Assembly (NCBI GenBank): GCA_007095785.1
Contig: SFBL01000082.1
Coordinates: 1 to 64,000, forward strand
Origin: Microcystis aeruginosa Ma_SC_T_19800800_S464
GTDB lineage: Bacteria > Cyanobacteriota > Cyanobacteriia > Cyanobacteriales > Microcystaceae
DNA: 64,000 bases
Direction of reading: 5' to 3'
Part shown: positions 38,701 to 46,800 of the stretch, piece after piece
Layout of the letters: the number at the start of each line of letters is the position of its first letter
Numbering within the stretch: position 1 is the first letter of the stretch
Made by a program: the position numbers and the translations under genes
The notes under the pieces: model-generated
What the model was told of the DNA's origin: nothing
The model's database searches: none
What the model saw: the letters and a program-made list of their open reading frames with translations, nothing else

Positions 38701-40875
38701 TGAGAGAATTGGCAGGGTATCAGGGGTTAATTCAGAGGCTAATTGATGCCAATAAGCCGTAGGAATCCCCAAAACTGTTAATTGCCATTTTTGACAACAT
38801 TGCCAAAAATCCTCACTAGAGCGCAACATCTCTTCTGTTCGCAATACCAAGGTCGCACCCGATAACAAACTAACAAAGATTTCTTGAACGGAAGCATCAA
38901 AGCAGATAGAAGAAAATTGCAGAATTTGATCCTCTGAGGTAATACCATACTCTAGAATAGTAGTCAGTATATAGTTGACTACTGAGCGATGTTCAATCAT
39001 TACCCCTTTGGGTTGACCTGTGGAGCCAGAGGTGTAGATAATATAGGCTAAATTGTGCTGATCAACTTCTACCAGAGGGCTAACTGTACTCTGTTTGGCG
39101 ATTATTGACCAGTCTTGATCTAAACAGATAGTGTTCGGTATAAATTTGGGAAGTTGCTCAATAAATTTAGATTGCGTCAACACAATACTAAGTTGAGTAT
39201 CTTCAATAAGATAGGTAATTCGCTCTTGGGGATAATTAATATCTAAAGGAACGTAAGCTCCCCCAGCTTTAAGTATTCCCAGTATTCCGATAATCATGTC
39301 TAGGGAACGTTCAACAAAAATCCCGACTAAACTATCGGATTTTACCCCTAAAGATTGTAGGTAATGTGCCAATTGATTAGCACGATTATTTAATTCTTGA
39401 TAGGTGAAAAATTCATTTTCTAATTTAACTGCGATCGCCTGTGGATTCTGTTTTACTTGTTGTTCAAACAACTGATGCAGACACAAATCATTTTTGTAGT
39501 CAATTTCAGTCTGATTCCAATCAAATAATAACTGATTGCGCTCACTTTCTGTCAGTAATGGTAATTGGCTAACGGTTTGTTCTGGATTAGCAATAATCCC
39601 AGTTAATAGGTTAACAAAATGCCCTGATAATCGCTCAATTGTACTTTTCTCAAACAGGTCTGTATTATATTCCCAATGTGCAGTCAATCCAGCTTCTTTT
39701 ACCTGTATAGATAAACTTAAATCAAACTTAGCCGTCTTAGATTCTAAAGGCTGAATAGTAGCTTTTATTCCCTCTAAATCTATTTGATTGAGAACTTGAG
39801 TATCTAGGCCAAACATTACCTGAAATAAAGGAGTATAACTCATATTTCTTTCAGGTTGTATGGCCTCTACTAACATCTCAAAAGGTAAATCTTGATGGTC
39901 GTAAGCATCCGTTGCTGTCTCTCGTACCTGTTTTAATAACTCGCTAAAACTGGGATTTCCAGCTAAATCTGTTCTTAAGACTAAGGTATTGACAAAAAAG
40001 CCGATCAACCCATTCAGTTCACTACGAGTACGGTTGGCGATGGGAGTACCAACCAAAATATCTGTTTGTCCCGTATAGCGATAGAGTAGTACCTTAAATG
40101 CGGTCAGGAGGGTCATAAATAAGGTGACACCTTGTTCACGACTCAGCCTATTTAACCCCTGACTAAGTTCTGGGGAAAGAATACCATTGATCCGATCTCC
40201 CTCAAAACGTTGTTCCGGAGGCCTTGGACGATCTGTCGGTAGATGTAATAAGGCGGGTGCTGCTGCTAACTGTTTTTGCCAGTAATTTAACTGATTTTGG
40301 CGGATTTCTCCCTGTAAATACTCTCTCTGCCAAATTGCAAAATCTGCGTACTGGATTGGTAACTCTTGTAAAAGAGGTTCTAAACCTTTAGTATAGGCAT
40401 TATAAAGGGTTGTCAATTCCTCAATAAATACCCCCATTGACCAACCATCAGAGACAATATGGTGCAGACAAATTAGCAAGAAATGTTCTGTGTCTGATAA
40501 TTGCAGTAGGGTGGCTCTAATTAGGGAGTCATTGGCTAAATCAAAAGGTTGATGGCTGCGAATTTCTAGCCATTTTTTTATTTCCTGCTCTTCTCGATAT
40601 TTTGGGCTGTCTTTAACATTAACAAGCGTTAATTTCCAATTGCTTTCTGGTTTGATTATTTGTACAGGATTTCCTTCAATAGTCGTGAAATTGGTGCGGA
40701 GGGCTTCATGACGTTGAATAATTTTTTGTAAACTTTTTTCGAGGATATCTGCCTGAAGATCCCCCGCTAAATGCAAGGCAAGAGGAACGTTATAGAAAGA
40801 ACTGTTGGGTTCTAATTGATCTAGGAACCATAAACGCTGTTGGGCATAGGATAGGGGTAATTCTTCAAAATTCAT
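26749..40875 (-). CDS. mcnC: Four-module NRPS: X, Ahp precursor, Phe, N-methyl-Phe/Tyr (cyanopeptolin)
   Basis: 4708 residues forming four C-A-PCP modules, the last with an N-methyltransferase inside the A domain. Condensation HHxxxDG motifs lie near residues 142, 1227, 2293 and 3350. TSGSTG motifs lie near 615, 1700, 2770 and 3828. PCP GGHS motifs lie near 1030, 2097, 3158 and 4642. VLEIGCGSG of the methyltransferase is near 4207. Codes read by eye are DAQGVGGIAK (not assigned), DVENAGVVTK (the code reported for the Glu/Gln-derived precursor of Ahp), DAWTIAAVCK (Phe) and DAWTIAGVCK (Phe or Tyr). The order X-Ahp-Phe-NMeAA is the signature of cyanopeptolins. The start overlaps the mcnA stop in ATGA, so the two are translationally coupled. 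Architecture matches apdB of anabaenopeptilides. A repeat insert is present in A3 and A5 and in decayed form in A6. Confidence 0.92.
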   Translation of the reverse strand: MNFEELPLSYAQQRLWFLDQLEPNSSFYNVPLALHLAGDLQADILEKSLQKIIQRHEALRTNFTTIEGNPVQIIKPESNWKLTLVNVKDSPKYREEQEIKKWLEIRSHQPFDLANDSLIRATLLQLSDTEHFLLICLHHIVSDGWSMGVFIEELTTLYNAYTKGLEPLLQELPIQYADFAIWQREYLQGEIRQNQLNYWQKQLAAAPALLHLPTDRPRPPEQRFEGDRINGILSPELSQGLNRLSREQGVTLFMTLLTAFKVLLYRYTGQTDILVGTPIANRTRSELNGLIGFFVNTLVLRTDLAGNPSFSELLKQVRETATDAYDHQDLPFEMLVEAIQPERNMSYTPLFQVMFGLDTQVLNQIDLEGIKATIQPLESKTAKFDLSLSIQVKEAGLTAHWEYNTDLFEKSTIERLSGHFVNLLTGIIANPEQTVSQLPLLTESERNQLLFDWNQTEIDYKNDLCLHQLFEQQVKQNPQAIAVKLENEFFTYQELNNRANQLAHYLQSLGVKSDSLVGIFVERSLDMIIGILGILKAGGAYVPLDINYPQERITYLIEDTQLSIVLTQSKFIEQLPKFIPNTICLDQDWSIIAKQSTVSPLVEVDQHNLAYIIYTSGSTGQPKGVMIEHRSVVNYILTTILEYGITSEDQILQFSSICFDASVQEIFVSLLSGATLVLRTEEMLRSSEDFWQCCQKWQLTVLGIPTAYWHQLASELTPDTLPILSKIKLIVIGGEAIQPAKVQQWQTVTGQYSPLPRLFNGYGPTEATIAATLSEFTSPTITNIPIGRPISNTQVYILDACLQPVPVGVAGELHIGGMGLARGYLNRPELTQEKFIPNPFEKDEVIPPTPINKGGNEPSKLYKTGDLCRYLPDGKIEYLGRIDNQVKIRGFRIELEEIETVLSQHNAVKTAVIIAQEDETNQKRLVAYIIPQKEIISAPKEQNSLNVTELRQFLKAKLPEYMIPSAFVILESLPLTPNGKIDHRALPAPEFQSQEQYIAPRNPIEEILSSIWAKVLKVAQVGIHDNFFELGGHSLLATQLISRIREAFQVEMPLRELFVAPTIAELAQEIKWLSEGEQLTELPILPRDKAAELPLSFAQTRLWFLAEFESNSSFYNIPLALRLEGNLNSEILIQSLEEICDRHEALRTNFITVDGIATQVIQTRTWTVTVVDLQHLSSSEKVIASQELTQNQAIHPFDLAGEPLIRITLLVLSETEHLLLVCMHHIVSDGWSMEVFLQELTSLYNAYIQGLSSPLNPLSIQYGDFTLWQRQWLQGEVLQQQLDYWQKQLAGAPALLSLPTDRPRPNQQSFAGGHLPFSLSWELTEKLTQLTQEQGVTLFMTLLTAYAVLLYRYTEQEDILIGTPIANRNRSELEGLIGFFVNTLVLRIDLSGKPNFNQLLGRVREMAMDAYAHQDLPFEMLVEVLQPERDLSHAPLFQVDFLLQNSPPSPLELTGLTATPLTTENDTAKFDLTLGMENTGAELKGVWEYNTDLFDRSTIERLTGNFITLLEALVVNPQQPIFQLPLLTEVEAKELLKDWNATEKDYPFHHCVHHLFEEQAARTPAAVAVVFEGQELTYQELNIQANQLAHYLQSLGVNSEVLVGIYLERSLLVIVGLLAVLKAGGAYIPLDPDYPQQRLTYMAEDAQISLLLTQESLLDSLPVEDVGVIVLDKLTEILTVQSPENPLSEVVPENLLCLLYTSGSTGKPKGVMLTHAALVNHSWGISEVFGLTESDRVLQFASFGFDVAAEEIFPTWLKGGTVVLRPGQMFPTLTDFADFIEQESLTVLNITPAYWHEWAIAVSQSLATVPSSLRVVAVGGDAVLPETVNIWRQMVGKRVQCINVYGPTEASVTAIVHDLLDYQSEKINSVLIGRPIANTKAYVLDQNLQPVPIGVKGELHLCGVRLARGYLNRPELTAEKFINNPFANAAFNRLYKTGDLARYLPDGNIECFGRIDNQVKIRGFRIELGEIEAVLNQNIDVQTSCVIIREDTPGDKYLVAYIVAHYERIPMISELRQFLSSKLPLYMVPQAFVFLESLPLTTNRKVDRRALPAPDKIGNRRDQYVAPRNGIEEMLVQIWTEILKVEQVGIYDNFFEIGGHSLLATQLVSRIRSLFKIELPLRSLFGAATVAELAHLIGQLQQQNLTLTVPPILPRTKDTELPLSFAQQRLWFLDQLQPNSALYNIPMVLHFRGNLNQKALEQSLREICDRHEVLRTNFVTIDGQPTQIIQTTRETISVVDLQDLPIQEQAEKTQQLKQKQATQPFDLAKESLIRITLVVLSETEHFLLVCMHHIISDGWSIEVFIHELTTLYNAYVQNHPANLAPLPIQYGDFALWQKQWLQGDVLQSQLNYWQNQLTAAPPLLSLPTDHPRPAVQSFVGTQQEFSLSPKLSQALTELSRQQGVTLFMTLLAAFDALLYRYTGSSDILVGTPIANRNRSEIEGLIGFFVNTLVMRTDLSDNPSFSQLLTRVREVTMDAYAHQDLPFEMLVEALQPERDLSHTPLFQVAFVLQNTPKSEIAMTGLTVTDLPPENTTAKFDLTLAMVNMDDGLKGVWEYNTDLFESSTIERLSGHFLNLLGGIVANPQERISQLPLLTESETNQLLIEWNNTQVDYPEYKCIHQLFEEQVKRTPDAVAVVCSQQQLTYNELNCRANQLAHYLQKLGVKADTLVGISLERSLEMIVGLLGILKAGGAYLPLDPDYPSERLQFAIADAQLSLLLTQEGLIDKLPKHQAPLILLEQIREEINQNSQDNLTGVVTANNLANLIYTSGSTGKPKGVMVEHRGLFNLAQAQIKTFNLQSNSRILQFASLNFDASIWEIILAMGAGATLYLDTKDALMPGLPLMGRLKDYAITHITLPPSALAALPLEEIPELQTIIVAGEACSEELIKQWATGRNFFNAYGPTETSVCATVEKWTDETLKVTIGRPIANTQVYILDCHLQPVPIGVPGELHIGGMGLARGYLNRPELTQEKFIPNPFEKDEVIPPTPLNKGGNEPSKLYKTGDLARYLPDGKIEYLGRIDNQVKIRGFRIELGEIEALLNQNQAVQSSCVIVREDNLGDKRLVAYVVLQPEINLTTNEIRQFLRAKLPDYMVPTAFVFLDTFPLTPNGKIDRRALPAPDLQNQGEYIAPRNPIEEKIAQIWAEVLKLQRVSIEDNFFELGGHSLLATQVISRLQETFEIVLPLRYLFESPTIAQLSGVILKELQTGLGLKLPSIVPVNREDDIPLSWAQERLWFVNQLEGESGAYTIDLTMRLRGNLNIKALEKAFQAIIQRHEPLRTQFKLKDNQPIQAIASNVNFTLPVVQSQPLQVEQLLIEAASEPFDLANGSVLRVKLWQVKTDEYVLLLAIHHIAADGWSVGVLIDELSAYYRSFCTGTKADLPDLSIQYADFALWQRQWLTNEVLDRQLSYWKQQLTGVPLLHQLPTDRPRPAIQSFRGGTEGLQLDSQLTQQLKKLSQESGSTLFMTLLAGFAVLLSRYSNQTDVVIGSPIANRNRTEIEGLIGFFVNTLVLRFDLSQEPTFEDFLAQVKQTTQNAYDHQDLPFEMLVEKLQIERHLDRNPLTQIVFALQNAPSSPWDLPGLNIEEIPSGLDSVRVDLEVYLWDAPEGLGGFCSYNRDLFAAETIVRMMNHFKNLLAAIVENPQQPVALLPLLTPEENYQLLEGWNETKADYSYNKCIHQLIEEQAARTPDAVAVVFESQQLTYAELNSQANQLAHYLRSLGVETEGIVGLCVERSLDMIVALIGILKAGAAYLPLDPEYPQERLQFMLEDSQFSLLLTQSSLIDKLPNHQAKTVFLAETWEEIKPMNWDNLTGKVTASNLANVIYTSGSTGKPKGVMLEHQGLCNLALAQIDTFAVSSQSRVLQFASFSFDACIWEVLMALGAGATLYLASKDNLMPGPPLIEQLRDNKITHITLPPSALAVLPRENLSSLQTIIVAGEACSPELVKKWSQGRNFFNGYGPTEGSVCATIAKCTPVDEKITIGRPIPHVQVYILDSHLQPVPIGVPGELHIGGAGVARGYLNRPELTQEKFIPSPYKGGNQWSKLYKTGDLARYLPDGRIEYLGRIDNQVKVRGFRLELGEIEAVLSQHPLVQEAVVIARADQKSDHDHDQLNTNLVAYLVPALKGQVLPEQLAQWQSEYVSDWQKIYEESYSKTQPETDDLTFNISGWNSSYTGQAIPPAEMREWVDQTVSRILGNQPPQRVLEIGCGSGLLLFRVAKNCQEYWGADYSAATINNLEHLCGTIEGLGGKVKLLHRTADDFTGIPQATFDRVVINSVVQYFPSVDYLLQVIAGAVKTIADQGKIFLGDIRSFSLLESYHAAVQLARAEANKTLEQWQKQVNQSVATEEELLIAPQFFIALKQRFPRISWVEIAPKRGQADNELTQFRYDVTLHLDTDGQKTTIPWLNWQRDRFSLGQLQDKLKLEQPEYLGIRDVPNQRLQKALQILDCLENPPEVKTVGELRQLLAKNTGIGINPEQMWQLGEQLGYTVHLSWWKGSQDGSFDVVFCRQNAILEPIISKVDQQPYPNFWDDETIIPKSWTDYTNNPLYGKLVQKLVPQVREFVQQKLPSYMVPQAFVLLNTLPLTPNGKVDRRALPTPDTATRNLATGFLAPRTPIETQIAQIWSEVLGVERIGIKDNFFELGGHSLLATQVISRSRDLFSVELSLQNLLEYPTIANLAQIIEVLSVAQGETAMTESLEDYEDGEL
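28741..28775 (-). repeat. Decayed palindromic repeat in A domain 6 (mcnC)
   Basis: Only TTGCCCCCCTTATAAGGA remains of the repeat found in the other A domains. The protein reads SPYKGGNQWSKLYK at this site. It looks like an internally deleted copy. Confidence 0.65.
31885..31950 (-). repeat. In-frame palindromic repeat in A domain 5 (mcnC)
   Basis: Same site and sequence as in A domain 7: CCCCCCTTATTAAGGGGGG flanked by GGCTCATTG and TTGGGGGGATC, translated in frame. Confidence 0.9.
38301..38366 (-). repeat. In-frame palindromic repeat in A domain 3 (mcnC)
   Basis: Same site, with one base change that disturbs the palindrome (TTAATGGGGG), giving PTPINKGG instead of PTPLNKGG. Confidence 0.9.
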
Positions 40876-43800
40876 TTTCTTTTTCTTGGTAAAATGGTGG
40901 GAACAGGGGAATCCGGTGTTTGCTGTTTTAACTGTTCAATCCCTTGGGCTAATTCAGCGAGGGTTGCTGTGTTGAATAACTGACGTAGGGGAAGCTCAAT
41001 TTTCAGGCGATCGCGGATCTGTGCTACTAATTTAGTGGCTAGTAGGGAATGTCCTCCCAGTTCAAAGAAGTTATCATTGATGCCCACTTTCTCAACTTTT
41101 AGAATTTCTGACCAAACATTTACTAATATATCCTCAATCGGGTTACGCGGAGCAACATATTTTTCTGATGGTTCACTACTAGATTCTGGTGGTGGTAAAG
41201 CTCGACGATCTATTTTTCCATTAGCAGTAAGGGGTAAGGCATCTAAAATAACGAAAGCATTAGGTATCATGTAACTGGGTAATTTAGCTTTCAGAAATTG
41301 CCGTATTTCGTTAATGGTAATCGTTTTTTCCGATTGTGGCACAATGTAGGCCACAAGACGCTTATCTCCTGTTGTATCATCCCTCACTATTACTACTGTT
41401 TCCCAAATCTGGGGATGAGATGCTAATAATGCTTCGATTTCCCCTAACTCAATCCGAAAACCCCGAATCTTAACTTGATTGTCAATGCGCCCTAAATATT
41501 CTAACTCTCCCTTAGGTAAATAACGGGCTAAATCTCCCGTTTTATATAATTTTGACGGCTCATTGCCCCCCTTATTAAGGGGGGTTGGGGGGATCACTTC
41601 ATCCTTCTCAAAAGGACTAGAAATAAACCTTTCTGTCGTTAATTCAGGACGATTGAGATAACCTTTTGTTACTCCTGCACCCCCCACATACATCTCACCG
41701 GGTACACCAACCGGTACAAGTTGTAAATATTGGTCTAGTAAATATACTTGTAAGTCGGGAATGGGACGACCAATCACACTAGCTGTACTATCCAAGTCGG
41801 TCATACTTAATGGTCGATAGGTCACATGAACGGTAGTTTCTGTAATTCCGTACATATTAACTAATTGGGGGCATTGGTCGCCATGGCGCTGAAACCAAGG
41901 TTGTAAGCTGTTAATTTCTAAAGCTTCTCCTCCAAAAATAACTAAACGTAAGCTTAAATCGTTATCTGTTGTCGATGAACGATCCCCCCTTGATAAGGGA
42001 AAACTTCCTTTTAAGGATTCTTCAGCTTGAATTAACTGACGGAAAGCGGTAGGAGTTTGATTGAGAATTGTTACTTTTTCTTGACATAATAGCTGATAAA
42101 ATGCTTCGGGGGAACGAGTTATTAAGTAGGGTACAACTACCAAGCGTCCACCATATAACAAAGCTCCCCACATTTCCCACACCGAAAAGTCAAAAGCGTA
42201 GGAATGAAATAGACTCCAGACATCTTGACTATTAAAATTATACCAAGCATCTGTAGCGGCAAATAATCGCACGACATTGGAGTGATTGACTAACACCCCT
42301 TTCGGTTTACCTGTGGAACCTGACGTATAGATTATATAGGTTAAATTATCGGGTTTTACTCCGCTTTCAGGGTTTGATGGGATATTTTGAGCAATTTTTT
42401 CCCATTCTGTATCTAAACAGATAAGTTGTGCTTGATGTTCAGGAATAGACTCGACTAATTTTGCTTGAGTTACTAATACTTTCACTTGAGAGTCTTCTAA
42501 CATAAAGCTTAGACGTTCCTGGGGATAATCAGGATCAAGAGGAACATAAGCCCCACCCGCTTTTAATATCCCCAATAATCCGACAATCATCTCTAAAGAA
42601 CGTTCTACACAAATCCCCACCAATTCATCAGGTTTCACTCCCAAAGATTGCAAATAATGCGCTAACTGATTAGCTCGACAATTTAACTCATTATAGGTTA
42701 ATTGTTGACCTTCAAACACCACCGCTACAGCATCAGGAGTCCGTTCAACTTGCTCCTCAAATAACTGATGAATACACTGCTTAGAGGGATAATCTACCTC
42801 AGTATTATTCCAGTCAATTAATAACTGTTGTTCTTCAACCTTTGTTAACAAAGGTAATTGAGAAATCCGCTCACTCGGATTAGCAATAATCCCCTCAAGT
42901 AAAGTCACAAAATGACTCAGCATTCTGTTAATTGTATCCTGATCAAAGCGACTCCCATCATAACTCATCCTTACCAACAATTGCTCGCCAGGAATAACTG
43001 CAACTGTTAGAGGATAATTAGTTTGTTCAACTCCGCAAAAATTGGAAATTATCAAATTACTATTATCTTCTAAAACTTGAGTGTCCACTGGATAATTCTC
43101 GAACACAACAATACTGTCAAATAAAGACGTACCTCTCGGAACATCACTTAATCCCTGAATCTCTACCAAGGGACTATAGGAAAATTGTTCAGACTCTACC
43201 TGTTGCGTCTGTAAATCCTTCAATAAACCTAATAATTCAGTCTCAGAAGAGATTTGAACTCGCACCGGTAAAGTATTAATAAATAACCCCACCATTGATT
43301 CTACACCAACCAGTTTTGGAGGACGACCAGAAACAGTTGCACCAAAAACTACATCGTTTTCCCCACTGTAGCGAGACAGTAATAATCCCCAAGTTACTTG
43401 CACCAAATTATTAAGTGTCAATTGATGCTTTTTCACAAAAGATTGAGCGGCAGCAGTTGCTGCTACTGTTAACTTAATCTCCTCTTCTCCGTAGCTAATT
43501 TTACCTCTTTCTCCTCTAGGTAAAAGTTGGTCTATCCTTAAAGGAGTTGGTGCAGTAAAACCTTGTAGTTTTTGTCGCCAAAATTCCTTAGCTGCCTCTT
43601 GATTTTGTCGCTGTAGCCAAGCAATATAATGACGATAGTTAACAGTTGGTTGCTCACTTAAACTGTGTCCCTGAGCTAGTGTTTGATAAAATTCCAACAA
43701 GTCTTTAAACACTAAAGGTAATGACCAACCATCAATCAATAAATGGTGATGACTCCAAACAAACTGATAACTATTCTCCCCCAATCGGAAGAGATTTAAA

Positions 43801-46800
43801 CGCATTAACGGTGCTTGATCAAGTGGGAATCCCTGTTGTCTATCAGCAGCTAGAAAATCCTCTAATTGCTGTTGTTGTTCTTCTTCAGATAACGAACGCC
43901 AGTCATCGGTTTTAACCGTAACATTAATCTGTTTATATACTACTTGAAGCGGCTGACTTAAAGACTCCCAGAGGAAACCAGTGCGAAAGATTGAATACTT
44001 TGTTATTATTTGTTGCCAAGCTTTCTCGAAGATTGACACATCTAGATTGCCTGTAAAAGTACAAATCATCTGCTCAAAATATACCCCTGAATCAGGCTTC
44101 AATAAACTCTCAAATAACATCCCCTCTTGCATGGGAGATAGGGGATAAATATCCTCAACATTTCGCCAGTTAGTTGTCCCCAATTCGGATTTGAGGGCTA
44201 GATTTGCTAACACTTTATCTAGTTCTAACTGGTGAATTTTTGTTAAGGGAAAATCTGTTGGTGTATAACCACCGCTTTCAGGTAATAAACAATGAGTAAT
44301 TATTGCTCGCAAAGTTTCGACAAATTCTTGGGCAAGATTCTCAACAGTTTCTTGCCGATGAATATTCTTACTATATGTCCAATCTATTTGTAACTTTTCG
44401 TGAGTAATAATGGCGTTAATGTCTAGTAATTGTGAACGTTCACCCTGCAAGCTACAAGTTTGACCACTGGATTCTGGAGCTAATTGTATCGCTGAAGATT
44501 GAGAAAAAACTTGACTAAATTGACCCAGATAATTGAAGCTAATTTCTGCTTCTTTCACTCTCTCTAGTTGCTGACAAATTTCCTCATCAACCTTCAAATA
44601 ACGCAATAAACCATAACCAATTCCTTTGTTAGGAATTGCCCGTAATTGTTCTTTAACGGCTTTTAAAATTTGACCTAAATTATCAGGAATTTGACTAAAA
44701 TTATCAAGGCTATCTAGGTGAATAATTACGGGAAAAATAGTGGTAAACCAGCCAACAGTGCGGGATAAGTCTACACCTAAGTCTACACCATTAATAATGT
44801 CTTCACGCCCGTGTCCTTCTAAGTTAAATAAGACTGATTTCGAGTTAGTCCATTTGGCTAAAACTAGCACTAATGCTGTTAGTAAAACATCGTTAATCTG
44901 AGTTTTATAAGCTTGAGGAACATCTTGTAATAATGCCTGAGTTTCTGTTGCATTTAATGATACTACTATCTGAGATGCTGAGGCAATTGTGTTCACTCCT
45001 TCTGGATAGTCTACTGGTAAGCTAGGAATTGAGGAATTAGAGTTATTTAACCAATAACTTAGTTCGGATTTTAATTCCTCTGATTGGGCCAATTTTGTGA
45101 GTCGTTGTGACCAATCTTTGAAGGAGGTGGTTTTAGCCGGAAGTTGAAGGGTTTGTCCTTGATTAAGAAGCTGGTAAGCTGTCTGTAAATCTTCTAATAA
45201 AATCCGCCAAGAAACACCGTCAACTACTAAGTGATGAATCACAATTAGTAACCGTGCTCCTAACTTACTTCCTAATGAGAAATAGGCCACTTGCACCAAA
45301 TTTTCTGAGAGATTTAAACTCGCTTGTAGTTGGTTAGCTGTGTTTTCAATTGCTGCTTGTTGTTCCCTTTCTGGGACTGTAGATAAGTCTATTAAGGAGA
45401 AAGCAATGCTGTCAGTTGGAGAGGAGTGAATCTGTTGCCAACCTGACTCAGTTTCTCTAAATCTTAAGCGTAAAGCATCGTGATGTTTTATTAATTGTTC
45501 AAAGACTTTTTTCAAGATTTCTGGTTGAAAGTGAGATGGTATTGAGAGCAAAAATGCTTGATTAAAGTGGTGTTTTTCTGCTAGTTTCTGCTCAAAAAAC
45601 CAGTGTTGAATGGGAGTTAAGGGGACTGTACCTGTGACTAATCCTTGTTCTCTGAGTACGGCATTTGCTGTCCCTGTTACTATTGCTAATTCAGCAATAG
45701 TTTGATGGGCAAATAATTGTTTAAGAGTGATTTCTAATCCAGCTTGTTTGGCTTTACTGATGATGGAAATACTGAGGATTGAATCTCCTCCTAGTTCAAA
45801 GAAGTTATCATTTATGCTTATTTGCTGTACCTTTAACACCTCAGTCCAAATTGTTACCAGGATTTCTTCAATGGGGTTACGGGGTGCAATAAACTTATCC
45901 GTTCTTTCGTGATTTTGTTCGGGTGCAGGTAAGGCGCGACGGTCTATTTTGCCATTAGGTGTTAATGGTAATGATTCCAATATGACGAAAGCACTAGGAA
46001 TCATATATTCTGGCAGCTTTTCCTTGAGGAATTGCCGCATTTCACTGGGGGTAGGTGTTGTCTCTTTTTCGGGGACAATGTAGGCAACTAAACGCTTATT
46101 TCCTGGTGTATCTTCGCGGGCAATAATAACCGATGATTGCACTTGAGGACATTGAGTTAATACTGCTTCAACTTCTCCTAATTCGATACGGAATCCCCGT
46201 ATTTTAACTTGATTATCAATCCGTCCTAAATACTCAATATTACCGTCAGGTAAATAACGCGCTAAGTCTCCTGTTTTATAGAGACGAGAATCTGGGTAAT
46301 TACTAAAAGGATTAGGAATAAATTTTTCTTGTGTTAATTCTGGACGGTTAAGATAACCTCTTGCTAATCCTGCTCCACCTATATGTAATTCTCCTGGAAT
46401 ACCTACAGGTAATGATTGAAGATTGGAGTCTAAAATGTAGATTTGTGTATTAGAAATTGGACGACCAATGGGGATACGTTGTCCATACATTTCTCTCTGA
46501 CAATTCCAAAAAGTTACATCAATACAACATTCTGTCGGTCCATAGAGATTGCACAAATTTACATTTAGTTGGCTCAATAATTTCTCTTGCAAAGCCACTG
46601 GCAAGATTTCACCACCACAGAAGACTCGTTTGAGTAACTGACAATTTTCGATTCCTCCCTGTTCTAAAAGCATTTGCAGTAAGGATGGCACAAGTTGAAC
46701 AGTAGTTACTTGCTGTTGGGCAATTGTTTTTAAGAGGTAATCGCTGTCGGTATGACCCCCTGGTTGAGCTATTAACAACTGTCCACCTACTAATAAAGGA

